DNA of 41,663 nt, from NCBI GenBank assembly GCA_913048175.1, contig CAJWVX010000012.1, positions 1 through 41,663 on the forward strand, written 5' to 3'. Below the pieces are notes generated by a model. The model saw only the letters and a list, made by a program, of their open reading frames with translations, made no database searches and had not been told where the DNA came from. Source of the stretch: an uncultured Flavobacteriales bacterium (GTDB lineage Bacteria; Bacteroidota; Bacteroidia; Flavobacteriales_E; Vicingaceae). Below, piece after piece: positions 25,801 through 33,085 of this stretch (the stretch's first letter is position 1; each line of letters opens with the position of its first letter). The translations under genes and the position numbers were made by a program.

Positions 25801-26896
25801 TTACATCGGGGTTAGATTCAGAGACAAAAAATCCTTTAATTACAGAATTCCCTGTTGGTTCAGGATCAACTTTAACACGATAAACTGTAATTTCTCCTTG
25901 TTTACTTGCTCTAGAAGATGCAAAATAAGCTAGTTTATTATCTAAATCAGATATATAAAGGATATCGTCATCTGGTGTATTAATTGGAAAATCTAAATTT
26001 ACAGGGAAAGACCACTGACCAGAGGCATCTTTCGTAGATTTAAATATATCATACCCTCCCATACTATTAAATCCTTTAGAACTAAAATAAAGAGTTCTTC
26101 CATCAGGATGTAAAAAAGGATAATCCTCGTCAAATTCAGAATTTACAAAACCACTTATTAACACTGGTTTACTCCATTCACCAGAAGGTAACTTTATAAC
26201 TCTATAAATATCTTTTCCGGTAGCCCCTGATTTCCCATAAGAAGAGTAAACCACCATATCTTTTTTTTCTCCTAAATAAATTACCGAGTGTTCATTATTA
26301 TTAATATCAAATTTTGTTTTAAAATCATCTGGTTTAACAATTACTTTCCCTCCAATTCCATTTAGATTATAGGATCTAAAAAAATCAGATTCTTTGATTT
26401 CTTTTTTACTTAAAACACCAATATCAACTATACTTTTTATTAGTTTTTGACCATTTTCACACATTTCAATCTCTCGATCTACTTTATACTTTTTAAGTTC
26501 TTTAGATGTCGCTTTTTCTTTAAATTTATTGTAATGAACTATTGCAGCAGCAAACTCATAATTATGATGATAAGCTTTTGCTAAAAAATAGTAAGCAACT
26601 GGATCAACATTAGGACTCGTAATAGAGAATTTTAGATAATTAAGTGATTTTTCTTTATCTCTTGATCCAAATAAAACACAAGTGCCATATTTATAATTAT
26701 AACTTGGATCTTTAGGGTAATTACTTAGTAATTGAGCAAAAAGTTTTACTCCATCCACATAATTAGCCTGCTCAAACATTTCGTTTGCAGCCACTTTTAA
26801 ATCCTCCTCACTAGAATACTGTGCCCTAGAGGTAAATACAATTGACATTAATAACGTTACTGTCAGTATTATTTTATGTGTATTTTTATTTATCAT
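19862..26896 (-). CDS. giant TPR / PD40-propeller / CRD / coiled-coil / triple-SPOR protein (PorE-like N-terminus)
   Basis: A 2344-residue exported protein with a signal peptide (MINKNTHKIILTVTLLMSIV...RAQ). Domains in order: TPR-like helices (about 35-150); PD40/WD40-type propeller blades (about 195-345, e.g. HPDGRTLYFSSKGFNSMGGYDIF near 262); a carboxypeptidase-regulatory-like fold (about 348-425); an enormous acidic, Glu/Ser/Asn-rich coiled-coil region (about 430-1960) containing a tandem 122-residue repeat; and three SPOR-like domains (about 1968-2055, 2115-2200, 2250-2341), each with a (F/A)xVQ(I/V/L)G motif. The first three match the order in PorE, a T9SS protein that anchors to peptidoglycan through an OmpA_C domain; here SPOR-like domains, which typically bind denuded peptidoglycan, take that place. 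Role in T9SS is inference. It lies 68 bases after the unknown 1484-residue gene and 1 base before clpS. Confidence 0.75.
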   Translation of the reverse strand: MINKNTHKIILTVTLLMSIVFTSRAQYSSEEDLKVAANEMFEQANYVDGVKLFAQLLSNYPKDPSYNYKYGTCVLFGSRDKEKSLNYLKFSITSPNVDPVAYYFLAKAYHHNYEFAAAIVHYNKFKEKATSKELKKYKVDREIEMCENGQKLIKSIVDIGVLSKKEIKESDFFRSYNLNGIGGKVIVKPDDFKTKFDINNNEHSVIYLGEKKDMVVYSSYGKSGATGKDIYRVIKLPSGEWSKPVLISGFVNSEFDEDYPFLHPDGRTLYFSSKGFNSMGGYDIFKSTKDASGQWSFPVNLDFPINTPDDDILYISDLDNKLAYFASSRASKQGEITVYRVKVDPEPTGNSVIKGFFVSESNPDVKSVTITIKGIDNDRKYGVYTSNNESGEYLLVFPKNGGKFKLLVETTDDAPVHSATIELPKLEGFRALKQELRLVGVGDEEKLVVKNLFDESDVFDMSDPLIVQNLLKQKAKLDVNTSLEEFNNSLASNSENESEIKSKYTDLTDDQIVNKTDETASRIIEQAAKSKEKANNSYQIASTKSIKAKEIFNESKALSDNGNSKEAELKKIEAVNLINEVVAAIALAKTLDNEVVERESDIEKVKSLQEAVNNDIDNGDRTEAETNLSALDKITSATYHSESALNTEEDILTNDLSAKQIIYNNDRNDVVELKNRAYELTETINKLEDLKKVTKKKSEKSDLEERIEALKIDVEDTEFDLDRTKSKLIKSNESYLIAKNKVASTQSVIASLNEVSNIGKTVEPATKLKLEKDVVYFEKEGLVGLYTEENVTNEIVSSSEIYKIEDHKDEFKIIDESGKIIDYNTRYSSELADAGNDMTEDERSVIIMNINERWIKDIDEEITIRDIQIVSETDLGKKVNLEEKSTVLKALKLEKQKEFIALEELVAANNLTINDTSTLIEESLSVTKSTNEVLDKYSKEEVNIMNADGGLIDYESKYTSELKTIEDKDDFESYSKKSRVHENWATATEQDILIKKIELAEANSEEKNGIENKIAILESNLLEQQEFSALYSMQAESITPTEITTLDPLASNETETSEEVIPDNEEINTSVSIVDYESKYTSELEKIEDKDDFESYIKKSKVHENWASATEQEILIKKMELAEADVADKDGIENEIAVLESNLLEQQEFSALYAMQAESFSPTESSTLDPLATNETETSEEVITNNEETVKNYEESIASSEEVKSNEEDNNSIEELESNTEESIANNEEAISSSEVYKGTDYKDNYKTKLDAVNKEDNYETTMQKVAIHNNWEKTIESKIKERKSILTTVDNDQKNDIANEIAVLESDLIEQQEFSGLYKMQAETMLPEESISSEEPIARIEETTQIDLSSTTSEEPTVEETNINETSNNTEEVVSNRTLIGNKLLKEDLTENNLDSPEDDFSNLKYNNKFNYTSTQSKIELINVNELKEKARSLNEKAETKLIVANEISSEDDKEDAFNEVNNLIEQSQRKQEKVAKIYENANRNEYYNNQAVTSELRSTISESNSDEVLRAEMFTEESDNYYDQAKIKREEAKNASTFVLKERALQKAYELEMKAIEKQVMAIYALSGLTLTEASVTVVNSSEADNSINAIVLEETELSEELLEVNEESSQLNEESSLANNVIEDVELLIASNSLISSEDQEVLLKLQPVEITSIKNSEEYIEFSELKAKKRRLEKEAEVEYVEAQKFEEEAKDQGQLGISLRAMAEGASSEEDKAKKTAQIEKLEKMITDNETKSAELKMSAANKEDQAKEAADKSDFILINAGENEANNYTVIEKIETYDQDFMDKVMTRTASNIVEEETIALAEEAENMNEELVEANVELNTDESINEEELSSSEDPISSEQKIEEETVSIEEPVVDELIISSEEDALNEEGIVNPLEESNNKDITAEELVLNEVEISNIDDTIIKELLEEEPVTNIEESVISSSIPEDIDAIPSVLSESIFVINNNKAAYSNSRRIPVSSKLPEGLVFKVQIGAFRNPIPQDHFRGFAPILAEDAGRGITRYTAGLFKSFNVANEAKKMIRDIGYNDAFVVGFFNGKRISMTEARAILDKKPVVKESIASNSNPEFNSTETNVETENNYNNTKPSLEESEPITTEEVKDGVSTDVRNIDGAFYAIQVGVYSKEVTEGQFNNVSPLNSERTASGLIRYTSGVHKTLAEANVAKDRIRGLGIIDAFVVAYKDGNKVTVATVTSILETTIIPEEIRLDKETPLIETSEEEISVKSDLLENDIELQITPKKEPSEVSKELGLEFKVQLGEYSEDVPIDEVGLFLKLNSRGVENYEVEDKTVYTIGSFSDYQSALDLQIEMKDMGVKNPKTIAFQKGVKIGVDKALELIKKNQ
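22880..24430 (-). repeat. tandem 122-residue (366-base) repeats inside the giant SPOR protein
   Basis: Two nearly identical units begin at Tyr954 and Tyr1076, exactly 122 residues (366 bases) apart, each opening DYESKYTSEL and containing VHENWA, LLEQQEFSALY and SNETETSEEV or TNETETSEEV. A diverged copy begins at about residue 823 (IIDYNTRYSSEL) and another at about 1242 (DYKDNYKTKL, later IEQQEFSGLYKMQAE). The high DNA identity of the two central units points to recent unequal crossing-over, so copy number may vary between strains. The pattern is coding, not CRISPR. Confidence 0.8.
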
Positions 26897-26964
26897 ATAG
26901 GGCTCAAGCCGATAGGCGAAGTTAAGAATATATTAGATGGATACAATAAATAGATTTACCCTAA

Positions 26965-29900
26965 TTAATTTTCAAACTTCCTTAAAAAATCTTTCTTCTT
27001 TTTTGCTGAAGAATACATGTACTGATAGGATTCTTGCTTTTTTAAACCTTTAGATTTTCGCTTATCAGATTTTGTTTCTGTAATAGCAGAATTAAAGTCT
27101 GCATTAGAAGAAATTGCCTGCATAATCCCACGAGTATAAGTAAAGAAATACCAATTATTTCTATCAACCTCTATATATACAGTTAGAATATCTCCACTTC
27201 TCTTTTTTATCAACTCAACTTTACCATCTACATACTTATTAATTTGCTTATTCTGAATATTACTCAATCCTATTTTTCCAAAAGATTTAAACGATTTACC
27301 TTCATCATCCCACCTCATTTTTAAATCATTAAACACTAAAGTTTTTTCTAAAGATTTAGGCACCTTCTTAAATTCTCCATTTAAATTTGCTTGAGCAATT
27401 AACTTATCGCCTTCTACGGAACCAACAATTTCTCTTAAACCTTTTTCAAAGGTTGGTCTATCCAATTTAGCAGGATCTAAAGAACTTGCCTCTTCCAATT
27501 GTTTAGTCATCTTTTTTAGAGCATCATCACTAAAGAAGAAATCTACAACAACTACCATATCTAAAATTATTTCTCCATCTAATTGATTATGCTCAACTAC
27601 CCCAGCCGTTGTTAAAGTAACTTGACCTGTTTTGTTTCCTAAATTAATGTCACCTTCACCGTAAGCTTTACAGTTTTTTGTATTTAAACTCAAATAGTTA
27701 CCACCAAATGACATTTCTTGTAATTTATCTTTATTAGATATTTGATATTCCTCTTTTTCCTTATCGTAGTATAAGAATCCTTCAGCAGGCATTACAGGTA
27801 TATGACTATACTTCTTCTTATTGTTAATAAAAGAAGTGTATACACCTAATGAATCTGGACTTAAGAAGACACTAACTGATAAAGGGTTACCATTAATATC
27901 TTTTGTAGTACTATCTACAGGTATATATATACTTGAAGGATTTATTTCCGACTCGAAACTAAACCAGTTTCTTGCTAATAAATCGCATTCATGAAATATT
28001 CTGGAATATCCATCAAAAGTTAGGTATTCATTATTAGCAAATAATTTAACCTTACCATAAAACTCATAATTCGGACTCAATGTAAACTTATCAGTATTTT
28101 TCAATTCTGCTGTAGCATAAGTCTGTCCCGTTGTATCAACACCAATATTATCTAAGTAAATAGCTTGTCTTTGTTCGATTTCATCTGTGTAATCAATATA
28201 ACCACTTCCTGCAAACTTCCTTTTACCAAATACATTTAATGATGCACTATAAATATTATGATTTTGAGTTATAAAACTTGCAACAACTCTAGTATTATTA
28301 AGTGTTCGCATTTTTGCTTTTTTATCTATTGTTACATCCCCACTATCCGGATATAACATTGCATCTGCAATATTCATAAACTTAACACCTTTAGCATAAA
28401 TCACTTTTTTCTTCAAATCATACTTTGCTTTGGATGAGAAAAAATTTAAAGAATCCTGTTCTGGATGAACTGATATAAACTGTGCTCCCTCAAGTTTAAC
28501 ACCAGAAGCATCTGTAGCTTCAGATTCACCAGCAGAAAGTTCAATATCATCATTGTCCATATACCACTTAAACTCCTCCATAAAACAGATATACTGCATA
28601 GGGTCAAAGTTAATAAACGATCCTCCACCGTTAGACCTAAACTGTCCAAACCGTTCGGTAAAAGTCACATAGGCGTTAACGTTTACGGTAGAAAAAGCAA
28701 GAGCATCTTCATCTTCACTATCTGTATCTTTCAACCTGAAATCAGCCGTATCAGCCTGAAAATCTTTAAACTTAAAACTTATCAAATCAGACTCTAACTC
28801 TGCCTTTCGGAATTCAAATACCCCCCGACCTGATAGTCCATCAGGCTCTATCATTGTTTGACCATGCATAAACGATTTCATATCATACATTGCAATTGGC
28901 TTACTTCTTTCCCTATGAATCATGATATTTTTCTTTGGATACCATCTTGTCATAACATCTTCGCCTTCTACTGGTGGAAATTCTACTGCAACAGGGTTTT
29001 CTTCTACATTAAAGTTCTGAGCTATTGCATTCATTGAGTCAGGTAAGAACACGAAATCATCAGAGTATGTTGTAGATGTAATGTATTCTAAATCACCACT
29101 ACCTCTTAAACCTTCATTACTCATTTTAATAGTATCGTTAAAAGTTCCTTTACCACCATACATTGGGTATCCATCTTTTGGTGTTGTTTTAACAAATCCT
29201 AAAGAGTGATCAGGTTGTAATGTAAGTGTTTCTTCAAAGTCCGGAAAAATTCCAGCAGAAAGCATTGTACCTTTAAATTTTAGTTGATCATTATCAAAAT
29301 TATCCAGACTATCAATTGTAAAAGGCTCTAAGTGAAAGTGAAAATTGTCTTTCTTATAAACACCGCCTTGAATAGATCGTTTATTGTAAAAAACATAAGA
29401 ATCTCTGTCACTATTCAATATCGGATATTCATCTGCAAGTTTTACTCCTGATTTATTGTTTGGTTTATCAATTAAAAGATTTCCAGTTATTTTCTCTATA
29501 ACTGTTTTTACAGGTGTTACAACTGGATCACCATGCTTATCTATTCTCCCATCTTCGGCATAAATTCGTAAAGAATCAACGTTAGGCATATCAATTTTAA
29601 ATTCGTCATATTTAAAAGAAAAATTGTGGCCCATAATATCAAACCTTCCTGCTTGAATTGCTCCACTAAAATCAAAATCTCTATTCTTTTTTAACGTTAT
29701 TTCTCTACGAGAAGGATAAATTATTACCTCTTGAGAATCACTTACATTAACACTATTAATTCCTTTCATGAACAAATCATAATTCAATAAACTTAATGTT
29801 GCGTTACTTTCCCCTTTCATATTAGATAAAAAACCAATAACATCATAATCTACATTACCACCACTAGCCTTCACCCATGCTGTTAACTTGTCTTTCATAA

Positions 29901-31419
29901 TGAAAAATTTACTCTCATAATTATAATTAATGAACCCCTTATTAGATAGATTCAACAACATAGATTCTACAGAAGAATATGACATAAGCGAGAATTCAGC
30001 CAATTGATCATTAGTAATGTAGTTAGTATCTAACTTTTCGGATAACTTATAAATAGTATAAAGTGGATGTTTATCAGACATCCCCATTAACCTTAAGTAT
30101 GAATCCTTTCTAAAATAATTTGATGAAATAAAAGTTGCATCCGTCTTTGTTCCTCCCGGAAGATTTCTAAATTCTATCATTGGAGAATCTATTTTCCAAT
30201 CCAATGTCTCAAAATTCATATCAACTTGGTGATATGAATTAAAATAAGGTGTTATTGCAATACCTTTATTATCTCTAATTAAAGATACCTTTCTATCGTT
30301 AATGAAAAATTTAAATGATAAACCTGGGTGATAGATAGAATCTTCTTTAATATATAATGTAGACGAGGCCATTTTAGCAACAATTCTCTCTGGTTTTATT
30401 ATGAATGTTTTGGAGGCCATTTTTAAGAATGGAACATTTTTTCTTTTAAAGATTAAATAAGCATCTTGCTTATCTGTTCCTCTACCAAATACTTTTCTTC
30501 CATAAAGTGAAAAAGCTCCGATATAATCTACCCCCTTTGCAATGTCTTCTATCTCAAATAATGCTTCATAAGAATCAAATCTTGGATAGGTAGCTTTTTC
30601 CATTTTCACATTTGCCAATACTTTTTCAAATAAAACGCCTTTCATTGGCTCATCAAAATAATAGTAATCGTAAAATGTAACATCCTTTATTTCATAGTTA
30701 GGCGATTTTACACTAAAAGAATAATTATTGATATCCGCATAAACAGAATCCACCGGTAATCCAGCTCGCTCCCATGTAACCCTACCTCCTTCGCCAATCC
30801 ATTTAGCTTCTGTAGGATAATAAACTCCTTTTGTATTTTTAATTACAGAACTATCTCCTTTAGAATAACAAGTTAAATTTAATGCTTCAAATTCAATAGT
30901 TGGTAGACTATCATAACCAAATTTATAATTACTGTTATTAGCTGCCCAAGAATTAGAAGCTGACTTGTACATTAGATTTTCTGTAAACAAATTGTTACAA
31001 GCTTTTAAATAGTCTGTAAAATGTTTTTTACTTTTTCCATTAATTAACTTTATTAAAATATTTTGCCAACTTTCAAAACTCTTTTCTGTTTGATATTTAC
31101 TATTAACAAATTGAGAAACTGTAAATAAATAATTCTTAAAATCAGGGAAAGCTTTTTTTCTCTTTTTTAACATCAGGTTAGAAACCTTATAAACCCCTTG
31201 CCTTTCCTTCTCAGAAAATATACCTTCAAACCAAGACCATGAAAACTCATCCATTACGGCAACACCATCTTGCTTTCTAGAATGTGTTAAAAACTGTTCC
31301 ATCTCTTTAAAAAAGAGAGAAGAATCAGACGAAAAGTGTTTTATTTTATCTTGTGAGTATCCCGTTAGAGATAATAATAAAAAAAATATTACGATAATAT
31401 GCTTTAAAAATTTATTCAT
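26965..31419 (-). CDS. very large exported protein of unknown function (1484 residues)
   Basis: I do not recognise a named family. The protein has a signal peptide (MNKFLKHIIVIFFLLLSLTGYSQ) and no later hydrophobic helices, so it should be periplasmic or surface-located. A helical N-terminal part (30-180) is followed by long beta-rich stretches with repeated short strands (e.g. WIGEGGRVTWERAG near 215, YPMYGGKGTFNDTIK near 755), reminiscent of stacked jelly-roll or LptA/AsmA-like folds, though that is only an impression. A helix-rich insert near 450-515 (HPLYTIYKLSEKLD...KLTAW) could form a winged-helix-like module. The C-terminus is basic (SDKRKSKGLKKQE). Its ATG overlaps the prmA stop by 4 bases and the giant SPOR gene follows after 68 bases, suggesting one transcript. 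No T9SS sorting domain is visible. Confidence 0.8.
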   Translation of the reverse strand: MNKFLKHIIVIFFLLLSLTGYSQDKIKHFSSDSSLFFKEMEQFLTHSRKQDGVAVMDEFSWSWFEGIFSEKERQGVYKVSNLMLKKRKKAFPDFKNYLFTVSQFVNSKYQTEKSFESWQNILIKLINGKSKKHFTDYLKACNNLFTENLMYKSASNSWAANNSNYKFGYDSLPTIEFEALNLTCYSKGDSSVIKNTKGVYYPTEAKWIGEGGRVTWERAGLPVDSVYADINNYSFSVKSPNYEIKDVTFYDYYYFDEPMKGVLFEKVLANVKMEKATYPRFDSYEALFEIEDIAKGVDYIGAFSLYGRKVFGRGTDKQDAYLIFKRKNVPFLKMASKTFIIKPERIVAKMASSTLYIKEDSIYHPGLSFKFFINDRKVSLIRDNKGIAITPYFNSYHQVDMNFETLDWKIDSPMIEFRNLPGGTKTDATFISSNYFRKDSYLRLMGMSDKHPLYTIYKLSEKLDTNYITNDQLAEFSLMSYSSVESMLLNLSNKGFINYNYESKFFIMKDKLTAWVKASGGNVDYDVIGFLSNMKGESNATLSLLNYDLFMKGINSVNVSDSQEVIIYPSRREITLKKNRDFDFSGAIQAGRFDIMGHNFSFKYDEFKIDMPNVDSLRIYAEDGRIDKHGDPVVTPVKTVIEKITGNLLIDKPNNKSGVKLADEYPILNSDRDSYVFYNKRSIQGGVYKKDNFHFHLEPFTIDSLDNFDNDQLKFKGTMLSAGIFPDFEETLTLQPDHSLGFVKTTPKDGYPMYGGKGTFNDTIKMSNEGLRGSGDLEYITSTTYSDDFVFLPDSMNAIAQNFNVEENPVAVEFPPVEGEDVMTRWYPKKNIMIHRERSKPIAMYDMKSFMHGQTMIEPDGLSGRGVFEFRKAELESDLISFKFKDFQADTADFRLKDTDSEDEDALAFSTVNVNAYVTFTERFGQFRSNGGGSFINFDPMQYICFMEEFKWYMDNDDIELSAGESEATDASGVKLEGAQFISVHPEQDSLNFFSSKAKYDLKKKVIYAKGVKFMNIADAMLYPDSGDVTIDKKAKMRTLNNTRVVASFITQNHNIYSASLNVFGKRKFAGSGYIDYTDEIEQRQAIYLDNIGVDTTGQTYATAELKNTDKFTLSPNYEFYGKVKLFANNEYLTFDGYSRIFHECDLLARNWFSFESEINPSSIYIPVDSTTKDINGNPLSVSVFLSPDSLGVYTSFINNKKKYSHIPVMPAEGFLYYDKEKEEYQISNKDKLQEMSFGGNYLSLNTKNCKAYGEGDINLGNKTGQVTLTTAGVVEHNQLDGEIILDMVVVVDFFFSDDALKKMTKQLEEASSLDPAKLDRPTFEKGLREIVGSVEGDKLIAQANLNGEFKKVPKSLEKTLVFNDLKMRWDDEGKSFKSFGKIGLSNIQNKQINKYVDGKVELIKKRSGDILTVYIEVDRNNWYFFTYTRGIMQAISSNADFNSAITETKSDKRKSKGLKKQESYQYMYSSAKKKKDFLRKFEN

Positions 31420-32246
31420 TTTTTAATTAAATGTAATATGGTCCAATCATTTTTACTTTCTGTATAAATCAATTCTAAGTTTAACTGAGAAGTAGCTTCC
31501 AATAAAACCTCTTTATCGGAACTAAAGAAGCCACTCAATAATAAACTTCCATCTTTTTGTAAAGCTTTAACATAAATTGCCAAATTATTCAATAAAATAT
31601 TTCTGTTAATATTAGCTATTATAACGTTAAACTCCTTATCAATTTTTTCTGCCCCTCCCATTTTAACAATAATATCTTCGCAATTATTATTCCTAATATT
31701 TTCTATTGTGTTATTATAAGCCCACTCATCTATATCTACCGCTTCAACTATCTCTGCATTTTTCATTTTTGCCAATATTGCTAAAACCCCAGTTCCACAC
31801 CCCATATCTAACACTTTTTCACGTGTTAAATCTAACGATAGTAAACGCTTAATCATTAGGTAGGTAGTTTCATGATGCCCTGTACCAAAAGACATTTTTG
31901 GGTCTATTATAACATCAAATTCAACATCATCTATCTTGTTATGAAAAGGTGCTCTTATTACGCATTGATTTTCTACATTAATTAAATCAAAATTTTTCTC
32001 CCACTCTGCATTCCAATTCTGATCGGCAATTAACTTTGTAACATAAGTAATTGTAAAGTCAGTATTAGCAATTATAACCATAGAAGATATTAAGTCTTCT
32101 TTAAAATCATCTTTTTGAATATAAGCTTCTACTCCTGTTTCAGTCTCTACAAAACTTTCAAAACCAATATCAGCTAATTCTGCAATTAAAATATCTCTAC
32201 CAACCTCTAAAGGGGTAATTTCTGCTTTAAATTCTAAGTATTCCAT
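31416..32246 (-). CDS. prmA: ribosomal protein L11 methyltransferase
   Basis: PrmA uses SAM to trimethylate lysines and the N-terminus of ribosomal protein L11. The 276-residue protein has the N-terminal substrate-recognition domain (1-100), the family motif DPKMSFGTGHHETTYLMI (about 121-138), SAM motif I VLDMGCGTGVLAILA, VDIDEWAYNNTIENI, and IIANINRNIL, the PrmA form of the catalytic motif. It is complete. Its stop overlaps the next gene's start (ATGA-type), so the unknown 1484-residue protein is probably translated by coupling. It is the first gene of the six-gene minus-strand run. Confidence 0.92.
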   Translation of the reverse strand: MEYLEFKAEITPLEVGRDILIAELADIGFESFVETETGVEAYIQKDDFKEDLISSMVIIANTDFTITYVTKLIADQNWNAEWEKNFDLINVENQCVIRAPFHNKIDDVEFDVIIDPKMSFGTGHHETTYLMIKRLLSLDLTREKVLDMGCGTGVLAILAKMKNAEIVEAVDIDEWAYNNTIENIRNNNCEDIIVKMGGAEKIDKEFNVIIANINRNILLNNLAIYVKALQKDGSLLLSGFFSSDKEVLLEATSQLNLELIYTESKNDWTILHLIKK

Positions 32247-32417
32247 AAGTCAATTCAATTCATTATAAAAAAACGAAAAATATTAATGACGAACTAATTA
32301 ATTCCCACTTTTATAGTTTATTGGCTATAGCAATTTAAATATTCACTCTTTTTGTTAAACATTATAAGATTTGTTTATTTTTCATTAAATTCGCTTAAAA
32401 TAGTTAAATACTTAAAA

Positions 32418-33080
32418 ATGAAAGCTACTCATGTAATTGTTGAAGAAATTATTAAAAAATCTCCTTTTTTAGAGGAAGCTTTAGCGGAAGGAATTATCAA
32501 TTTATCATCTTTATCAAGACAAATAAAACCAGAAATTGATGAAGAATTACAAAAGGATGTCCAAATTGGAGCTATTGTTATGGCACTTAAAAGATTATCT
32601 CCAAAATTTGATCCCAACCTTAAAATTAGAGTTAAAAAGGTAATTAATAAGTTGGGAGATATTACAGTTCGTTCAAAAATCACTTATTATACTTTTGCTA
32701 ATTCTGACACAATCATAGATAAACAGGCAGTTCTTCTAAAAGGTCTTAAAGGAAAAAAAGATACGTTTTTTGCCTTTACTCAAGGTGTTTATGAAACAAC
32801 TATTATTTTAAGTGATTCAGAACATAGTGATGTGGACAATATATTTAGAGGGGAAACACTAATTCAAGACACCAGCGGATTATCATCTATTACAATAAAA
32901 CTACCTAGTGAGAATGCTGATGTTTCTGGTATTTACTATTTTATTCTAAAGAAAATTGCTTGGGAAGGTATAAATATTTCAGACATTATATCTACAATGC
33001 ATGAGTTTACAATTATTGTAGACGATGAATATATCGATAGAGCATTTTCTATATTAAAGAATTTGAATAAGAACATATAA
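32418..33080 (+). CDS. conserved ACT-like domain protein
   Basis: A 220-residue cytoplasmic protein. The chosen start MKATHVIVEEIIKKSPFLEE gives a helical N-terminal region (1-65) with PFLEEALAEGIINLSSLSRQIKP and VQIGAIVMALKRL, followed by a beta/alpha part and an ACT-like end (about 160-218: SSITIKLPSENADVSGIYYF then KKIAWEGINISDIISTMHEF and IDRAFSILKNL) resembling regulatory ACT domains of aspartokinases. No catalytic domain is present, so it may sense a small ligand; ligand unknown. The frame extends 22 codons upstream but the extension is hydrophobic and not conserved-looking. It is divergent from prmA and ends 5 bases before the convergent flavoprotein gene's stop. Confidence 0.7.
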   Translation: MKATHVIVEEIIKKSPFLEEALAEGIINLSSLSRQIKPEIDEELQKDVQIGAIVMALKRLSPKFDPNLKIRVKKVINKLGDITVRSKITYYTFANSDTIIDKQAVLLKGLKGKKDTFFAFTQGVYETTIILSDSEHSDVDNIFRGETLIQDTSGLSSITIKLPSENADVSGIYYFILKKIAWEGINISDIISTMHEFTIIVDDEYIDRAFSILKNLNKNI

Positions 33081-33085
33081 AGAAG

